From NCBI RefSeq assembly GCF_001625215.2, contig NC_030386.2:17640545-17704544 (forward strand): DNA of 64,000 nt. The letters are read 5' to 3'. The number at the start of each line of letters is the position of its first letter. Position 1 is the first letter of the stretch. Origin of the DNA: Daucus carota subsp. sativus. Its lineage: Eukaryota; Streptophyta; Magnoliopsida; Apiales; Apiaceae. The position numbers were made by a program, and so were the translations under genes. Below the pieces are notes generated by a model that saw nothing but the letters and a program-made list of their open reading frames with translations, was not told the origin of the DNA and did not search any database. This document shows positions 58,001 to 64,000 of this stretch, one piece after another.

Positions 58001-61000
58001 GAAGGTAGCGGAATTTAACGGAGGGGGTGCGTATCGTTCCTGAGATGTAAAAATAGGTGGTGCGATTCGAGTTTTCAAAAATATGGATACCATATCGTTT
58101 TTGAACGTAAGTTAGGGGGTCCGAATTGCAATTATATATATACCGACTTAACGGAGTGCACTGAGTTAACGGAAGTTAACGGCAGGGGGTGCATCTCGGT
58201 TTTGAGAAGTAAAGATAAGGGGTGCGAGTTGAGTTTCTTAAAGTATCGGTACTCTATCGTTTTTGAACGATACTTAGGGGGTGCGATATGCAATTACCTC
58301 TATTTTTTTTAATCTAAAAATATAGAAGTTAATGAGAAAATGAAATTTAAGGTTATTGAGGACTTTCAATACATATTTATAAGGGGATTTATATTGTTTT
58401 TTAACCGAGGCATGTCTTGTGTATCTTCTTATCATCTTCCCAACACCTTCCTTTTCTTATTTCTTTTACTAAAGTACGTTTTCAAAAATAATTTTAATCA
58501 AGATAGTGTCAAGTTATTTTCCTTTCTTATTTCACCTAAGTTAAAGGTGGATAAGTCCGCGAACTGGAGCGTGATCCCTAGTGATCCGGGTCGAAGAGAA
58601 ATTGTATTCTGGAACGAGGGAACTGGTTCCCGGTTACATAGGCTGACCCATGAACCATGCAATACTGCTTTAATATATTAGAAAAAAGAATTAGTACTGC
58701 ACAACTGTAACTTAATCATATATCTGCGCACTAGGAATTTTTTGTTTTATGTTATGCACAATTAAAACAAAATAATGGAATATCATACTATGCCCTGTTT
58801 TTTATTGGTAATTAAGACCCAGGTGGTAAGGATAAATTTTTTATTTTTCGTCCAGTTGATTTATCTTTTCACTATCTTGATATTTTTAAATGCTAAAAGT
58901 TGTTAAAAGTTAAATTAATGATAATAACAAATAAAAATTTGGCAGCATTGCCTCTACATTGCTTCAGATGGTGGCCGGGTATGTCGACCTCTTGTAATTG
59001 CTGACAAGGGTGTATCAAGAATTAAGGAACATCACATGAAAGAGTTAAAGGTAAGTTGCTGTTTATGTCTATCTTTCCATTATATCCTTGTGTGTTATGT
59101 GATAGACATTTATTACTTTGTAGGACGGAATGCGCAATTTTGACAGTTTTCTACGGGAGGGGTTGATAGAGTATCTTGATGTTAATGAGGAGAACAATGC
59201 ATTGGTATGTTTAACTGTAGTGTATATCATATTTTTGTTTTGGGCACTGCCTAAAGTCATTTTTATTCTATATTCAATGCATATAGATTGCTCTCTATGA
59301 AGGAGAGGCTACAATAGATACAACGCACATTGAAATTGAACCTTTTACTATACTGGGTGTTTGCGCTGGATTAATTCCATTTCCTCATCACAATCAGTCA
59401 CCCCGAAACACATATCAGGTTCCAGTTCGTTCTTTATATTTTGGACATCCGCATTAATTTGGATTAAAGTGTTTATTGAAGTGATCTTTTTGTTGGCATT
59501 ATCCCCTCAGTGTGCAATGGGAAAGCAAGCAATGGGAAATATTGCTTATAACCAGGCAAGTTGTTATTTAAAATCCTTACATTGACTTTACTTTTTCCTA
59601 CTGAGTTGCATGGAGCCTCTCCCCACATATTCAACACATGTAGTTGACTTTTGTATTTTCATACACACATATATGTACACTTTTTTCCTTGTAATATCAT
59701 TTCAATTTTGATTTTTGCTCCATTGGAAAGTCATTTTCACTTGTTTATACCCGCTGTTTGTAGTAAATGAAAACCCCTTGCACAAACACACAATTGTGCA
59801 CGTGTTTTTGTAAGATCTACTGATGTGGAGATTTTATGCGAGAAAAAGCCATTGTGTATGGGGTGGTAGGAAACTAAATCAAGTAAGAATAAATAGATGC
59901 ACTCAAAGAGCAAATCTAATAGTCATATTATAAGAATTAAATGGACGGACTTCAGGAAGTAATTAAGTAATATGCTATCTTTAAGATTCTTTGTTTTGTC
60001 TCTTATATTCTTAGTATCATCTATAAGAGAGTATATATAAGCATCTAAATGAACACAATCAATAATTTCATATGAGAGTCTCCCAATGAGAGGAACATAA
60101 ATGAATCCCTACCATAACCGGAGTAAAAAAAACAAGTCGAAGATGCCCAATGGGGACTAATATTAATGTTAAACTTGAAGACAAGAAGTCGCCTGTGAAA
60201 GAAATATGAAGAACTCTATTTATCACGCTATCCTTGTGTCAACTGTCGGGGAAACACCTTTCTTACATGAGAGAAGTACTATTTATAAGGATGAACTCTG
60301 GTTCTCGATTACTATGATGTTGTATCTAGCTTTAAGTTCTGGCATTTATTTTGTTGGTTAGTTCTCTTTTTTGCCACTTTGGCTCAGTTAGAGTTCTCTG
60401 ATATATGGATTGACCTCAGTCTGGCGAGGGAAGAAATTAAATATGTCTTCTTAGTAACATCCTTATCTTCTTATACTTGCAATTCGCAAACACTTAAATG
60501 ATACCATTGTTTTCTAACAATACCAATTGATAAACAAATTTCATGAATAGACTAAGAAAATTATGTATGTGAACGGGGAAGTAGTATTAGCAATATAATG
60601 CTGAATTTATTGTATGTATAGAATTAGTCATAGCAGATCTCGCTATTGGCTAGCTGTGGTCAAATATCTGCAAAAAAGTGGATTGCGAAGGTTCAAAAAA
60701 TGCTGAACAACAGCCACAATTGAAGCTCTATGTAAATAGGATTAGTTAGACACCCAGGTATAGATTGTACTTGTAGTACAATATTGAAATAGGGTCTTTC
60801 CAGTGAATGAAGTCTTTCTAACTCAATAACTTTATCTGCATATTTTAAGATTTCAATAATTTTGATTGTTAAACAAGACACCTTAGGTGATATCTTCTCT
60901 TTTCTCACTTCTTTTTGGGTAGCTGATACATTGCTTGCCTGATGATAGTTTTTTGACTTTATCTTTGCCATTTGCTTTACTTTCTCTGTAAGAAGCTTAG

Positions 61001-63786
61001 TTAAGGTGATCCTGTTTGCTCAACTGTAAAAGCTTTCTTTCCCTTCAATGATCTCTCTGAAATGGGCGATACTGTTAGTAAAATTTTAAACTCTTATTGA
61101 TTGGCGGGGCTTAGATGCATTGACATCGAATTTCATATTTGTGCAGGCTGTGCTGTAGTTCGGTATCATATTATTAGTTTTAAAGTCTTCTTCATAGTAC
61201 TGACATACTATTTTTGGTGCTGCAACTTTCTGTCTGAAATGATATTTACCTTGTGAATATCTTTTTTTGTTCTGCAGTTATGTCGCATGGACACACTAAT
61301 CTACCTATTAGTGTATCCACAACGGCCATTGCTGACAACACGGACTATCGAGCTGGTTAGTGTATTGTAATTTGTGCTACTTTACCTATTTGTGTACTGT
61401 AATTTTTGTATTTTTGGTTCGTGTATTGTAGTTATTTTATTTTGGCATTTTTAGGTTGGATATGACAAGCTTGGAGCCGGTCAAAATGCAACTGTTGCGG
61501 TTATGAGTTATAGTGGCTATGACATTGAGGATGCAATAGTTATGAATAAATCCTCACTTGATCGTGGTTTTGGCCGTTGTATTGTAATGAAAAAGTATGA
61601 AACTGAATACCTTTTGTTTTGAGGTCTAATCTTTTAGTGACACTGGGCACTCTCAGTTCTTTTGTACTTGGGTTGGTATCAATAGATTCTGTTTGACATG
61701 TATGTGTTTTTATTATAGGTTGTCTGCTGTACACCAAAAATATGCGAACAACATGTCGGACAGAATAATTAGACCACAAAGAGATGGACGAAATGCAGAA
61801 AGAATGCAGGTAGTCGCCATCATCTGATATTACAACCAAAGCAATTTCTGTCTGAGTGTAACTTTATATTGATGTGTTTTTAGCTAATAAATATATTGCA
61901 TTAATATTATATGGAGTTCACTTCCTCAATTCTTTTATTCATTTGATCTTCAACACACTGTTGGAATATTTTACTGTATTGGGAGTAGGGCAGATGACGA
62001 GCTTTCTTCTACAAATATTATATACCACAGTGACTATGCTGTGTACACAAAAATGTATTTAATGGAATGTTGGGTTCCTCATATGTGGTAGATCCAGGAA
62101 CAAGATAATGTTCTTGCAATTTCAGCCATTATTAAAGCGTGAAGTGCATCGAGAAGCAGACTCCTCCTTGTAGTCTAGGCATTAAGCGCAAGTATTCACC
62201 TCACTTATATTACAAGAACTTGTACGTGTATGCAAACTCTGTTTGTGGGTGTCTGCACAAATATCTATCATGTGGTGTCTCTTTTTTATTTCCCACCTCT
62301 TTTTAATCAAATTACTTTCAGTCTCTTCAGCTTTTCCTTTTTGTTATATAAAAGTACACTTGAATGCAACGATGTATAGACAGCTTACAAGTTCATAAAT
62401 AAATTCAAAATTTACCTTAAATAAGGTCTTTCTACTTGTGGAAATATCTGCCTTGGTAACTTACAGTGTTTGTGGAAATTGGTACTAGGCTTTTGTGATT
62501 ATTGACATTCTCTACCTCTGCAAGGACTTTAATATCATTAAAGTGATATTTAATATTATATATTTATTATATTTGGCCACCGCTTTATCCTTATTTTAGA
62601 TTTTGGATGATGATGGACTTGCTGCCCCTGGAGAAATCATTAGGCCGCATGATGTCTATATTTATAAGCAGTCGCCAAGTGATACGAAGAATACAGTTAA
62701 TGAGCCAGTACCAGATAGGTATATATATATTTCCTGCTAAATGTGTAGGCCATGTGTTTATATGGATTATAGGTCTTACCTTAATTACCATGTGCAGTTT
62801 TTATAAAGATAGTTGGCAAACATATAAGGGTCCTGAAGGGGAAACTGCTGTGGTGGATAGAGTAGCTCTTTCAACAGATAGGAATGCCAACTTAAGTATC
62901 ACATTTATGATACGGCATACTCGTAGGCCTGAGGTAACTGATTTCTCTCTCAGTTTTGTTATATTAATAATACACTCTCAACGTAACATGGTGTTGTAAG
63001 TATATTTATATATTATATCTGTCAGGTTGGTGACAAATTTAGTAGCCGACATGGCCAGAAAGGTGTTTGTGGTACCATTGTTCAACAGGAAGATTTTCCT
63101 TTCTCTGAACGTGGGATCTGCCCTGATTTGATCATGAACCCTCATGGATTTCCAAGGTAGATTTTATATGAATGAATCATCAAAAGGGGTTTCTTATGAT
63201 CTTTTATTTCTGAGGTAGATTTTATATGAATGAATCATGAAAAGTGGTTTCTTATGATCTTTGGTTTCTGAATTTGTTTCGTTTATATCTATATTACTTG
63301 CACGCAGGTCACCATCAAGGTGATGACTTGACAGCTCACTTTTTAGTGGTAGTATTAGGCAATAGATACACAATAATGAATAATCGTAGCGACACATTAT
63401 ATTACAGGCCGGCCTTGCAATTCTTTTAAGAAAATATTGTTATTATTTTTTGGTATATTTTAATGGCTAGTTTTTCTGTTAATACTGGTGTAATCTTTCA
63501 CTGATTTTCCTTATCAAAATGGTCTGTATGTATTAGTCGGATGACTGTTGGTAAGATGATAGAGCTTCTTGGGGGCAAAGCGGGAGTTTCATGTGGCAGG
63601 TTTCATTATGGCAGTGCATTTGGGGAACCTAGTGGTCATGCAGACAAAGTTGAAACAATAAGGTGCGTTTTTCAAAATGGATTAATTTGTTTCACATATT
63701 TATGTTTCTAATTGATCTTGTTTATGGCAGTGAAACCCTTGTAAAGCATGGCTTCAGCTATACTGGCAAAGATTTCATTTATTCAG
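46028..63786 (+). CDS. NRPC2: DNA-directed RNA polymerase III second-largest subunit (NRPC2/RPC2), 3' end outside window
   Basis: Catalytic-core beta-like subunit of nuclear Pol III, which makes tRNA and 5S rRNA. The 33 visible exons encode about 996 residues of a protein usually near 1,160, so the C-terminal zinc region lies beyond the window. Exons: 46028-46053, 47139-47220, 47836-47957, 48078-48170, 48679-48751, 48835-48925, 49377-49429, 49903-49967, 51406-51511, 51632-51742, 52064-52123, 52399-52437, 52526-52576, 52676-52774, 53762-53821, 53914-54003, 54093-54194, 54279-54389, 54529-54645, 55610-55726, 55867-55947, 58946-59050, 59124-59204, 59287-59418, 59511-59555, 61278-61355, 61455-61594, 61719-61809, 62600-62718, 62798-62933, 63026-63156, 63537-63662, 63731-63786. 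Key motifs are [14 protein letters not shown] (about 482-495), the active-site [19 protein letters not shown] with E755/D756, and [12 protein letters not shown] with K904. [14 protein letters not shown] and [12 protein letters not shown] fit Pol III rather than Pol II or IV. The frame is unbroken through all junctions. Confidence 0.95.
46239..46322 (+). repeat. (GA)n/(GGGA)n microsatellite in NRPC2 intron 1
   Basis: A purine-only tract of GA repeats passing into GGGA and G-rich runs. Open frames through it are low-complexity artefacts. Confidence 0.9.
49215..49256 (+). repeat. (AC)n microsatellite in NRPC2 intron 6
   Basis: A run of AC dinucleotides broken once by CT. An independent (GT)n run lies one intron later, at 49,712-49,733. 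Confidence 0.9.
49712..49733 (+). repeat. (GT)n microsatellite in NRPC2 intron 7
   Basis: A short GT dinucleotide run. Confidence 0.9.
50865..50988 (-). mobile_element. Au-SINE-like 3' portion in NRPC2 intron 8
   Basis: Read on the minus strand, the sequence has GGGGGTCTTTGTGGAAACAG, then TTTCTACTC, then GGGGGTAAGGTCTTATACAT and TTTACCCTCC, in the order and spacing of the body of the plant Au SINE. The tRNA-like A and B boxes are not visible, so it is probably 5'-truncated or diverged. Confidence 0.6.
56225..56458. mobile_element. Stowaway-like MITE in NRPC2 intron 21
   Basis: A 234-bp element flanked by TA (56,223-56,224, 56,459-56,460). The left end is CTCGCTCCGTCCCTCTCATT and the right end carries GGGATAGAGCGAG as a rough mirror. 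Confidence 0.65.
56759..58300. mobile_element. Mutator-like foldback element in NRPC2 intron 21
   Basis: A 1,542-bp non-coding element with very long inverted termini. Starting GAGGTAATTGCATATCGCAC, the left arm of about 400 bp is mirrored at the right end, including GTATCGTTCAAAAACGAT and CCGTTAACTTCCGTTAA. The 9-bp direct repeat TATTTTTTT lies at 56,750-56,758 and 58,301-58,309, fitting a Mutator-like element, although the word is low-complexity. Inside, CTCCCCGTCTCAATTTACAT near 57,068 and its mirrors at about 57,300-57,330 and 57,960-57,990 indicate a nested Stowaway-like unit and a third partial arm. No transposase is seen. Confidence 0.75.
59556..61277 (+). other. GC-AG intron 25 of NRPC2
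   Basis: The exon ends in AACCAG and is followed by GCAAGT instead of GTAAGT; the acceptor is TTCTGCAG. The protein reads [14 protein letters not shown] across it, which fits the conserved Pol III sequence. No GT donor nearby preserves the frame as well. The match of the rest of the donor to consensus is typical of GC donors. Confidence 0.85.
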
Positions 63787-64000
63787 GTTTTTACTTCAAT
63801 TTATGAATCTTAATACATTACCTTGATGAACTTACTTAATTTGGTTCTTTAGTTTTTTAATTAAACTTTGCTAAGTTGAATTAGATTACAGGAAACCGAA
63901 GGATGCTAGTTTTTTTCTATTATTTTTGAGTTGATGTTTCTGAATTTTCGTCATCGAGTCAAATTTGGTTCTGAGTTATATTTATCAAGTACCATGCTGT
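63787..64000 (+). other. Start of NRPC2 intron 33
   Basis: The donor GTTTTTAC follows TAT TCA G. No exon is recognised before the window ends, so the gene is cut off here. Confidence 0.7.

Overview
The window is nuclear DNA from a flowering plant, most likely a eudicot. It is AT-rich, with long GT-AG introns, REM-type B3 genes, a plastid sigma factor, a DYW-class PPR gene and dense Stowaway, Helitron and PIF/Harbinger debris. I cannot name the species. Exon coordinates were assigned by hand from splice signals and reading-frame continuity, and each boundary may be off by a base or two.

Layout. (1) About 1-13,400, minus strand: a tandem array of four apparently intact REM-like B3 genes at 277-1817, 2840-4551, 5504-6591 and 8219-10035. 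A fifth, wrecked copy lies at about 10,290-11,640, with a 104-bp SINE in it and a PIF/Harbinger element just upstream of it. Copies alternate between two and three B3 domains because a phase-symmetric two-exon module is present or absent. (2) 13,290-24,050: mostly transposon-derived and AT-rich sequence, with one candidate 80-residue gene on the minus strand at 15,764-16,006 and a complete 799-bp Helitron. (3) 24,098-25,450, minus: an RSL1D1-like nucleolar ribosomal-L1-domain protein. (4) 25,987-28,804, minus: a five-exon plastid RNA polymerase sigma factor of about 406 residues, of SIG4/SigD size. (5) 29,360-30,572: a foldback MITE and an inverted Helitron that ends 94 bp before the next start codon. 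(6) 30,666-36,782, plus: a nine-exon F-box/WD40 gene carrying an unusual triplicated 69-bp exon end and a Helitron in an intron. (7) 37,715-38,163 and 41,455-41,919, plus: a dead and an intact single-exon copy of the N-terminal acetyltransferase NAA10, on either side of (8) a minus-strand DYW PPR gene at 38,579-40,666. (9) 41,920-45,640: transposon and MITE remains. (10) 46,028 to the window end, plus: NRPC2, the second-largest subunit of RNA polymerase III, with 33 exons visible (about 996 residues). Its 3' end lies outside the window, one intron uses a GC donor, and one intron holds a 1.5-kb Mutator-like foldback element.

The housekeeping genes have no operon-like link, although several serve expression machinery (Pol III, plastid transcription, ribosome assembly, organelle RNA editing, N-terminal acetylation). 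The most informative parts are the modular B3 array and the tandem and inverted duplication at the splice donor of the F-box gene. The mobile insertions whose empty sites can be read from paralogous copies in the same window are also useful. I did not find a convincing wholly new biological system.
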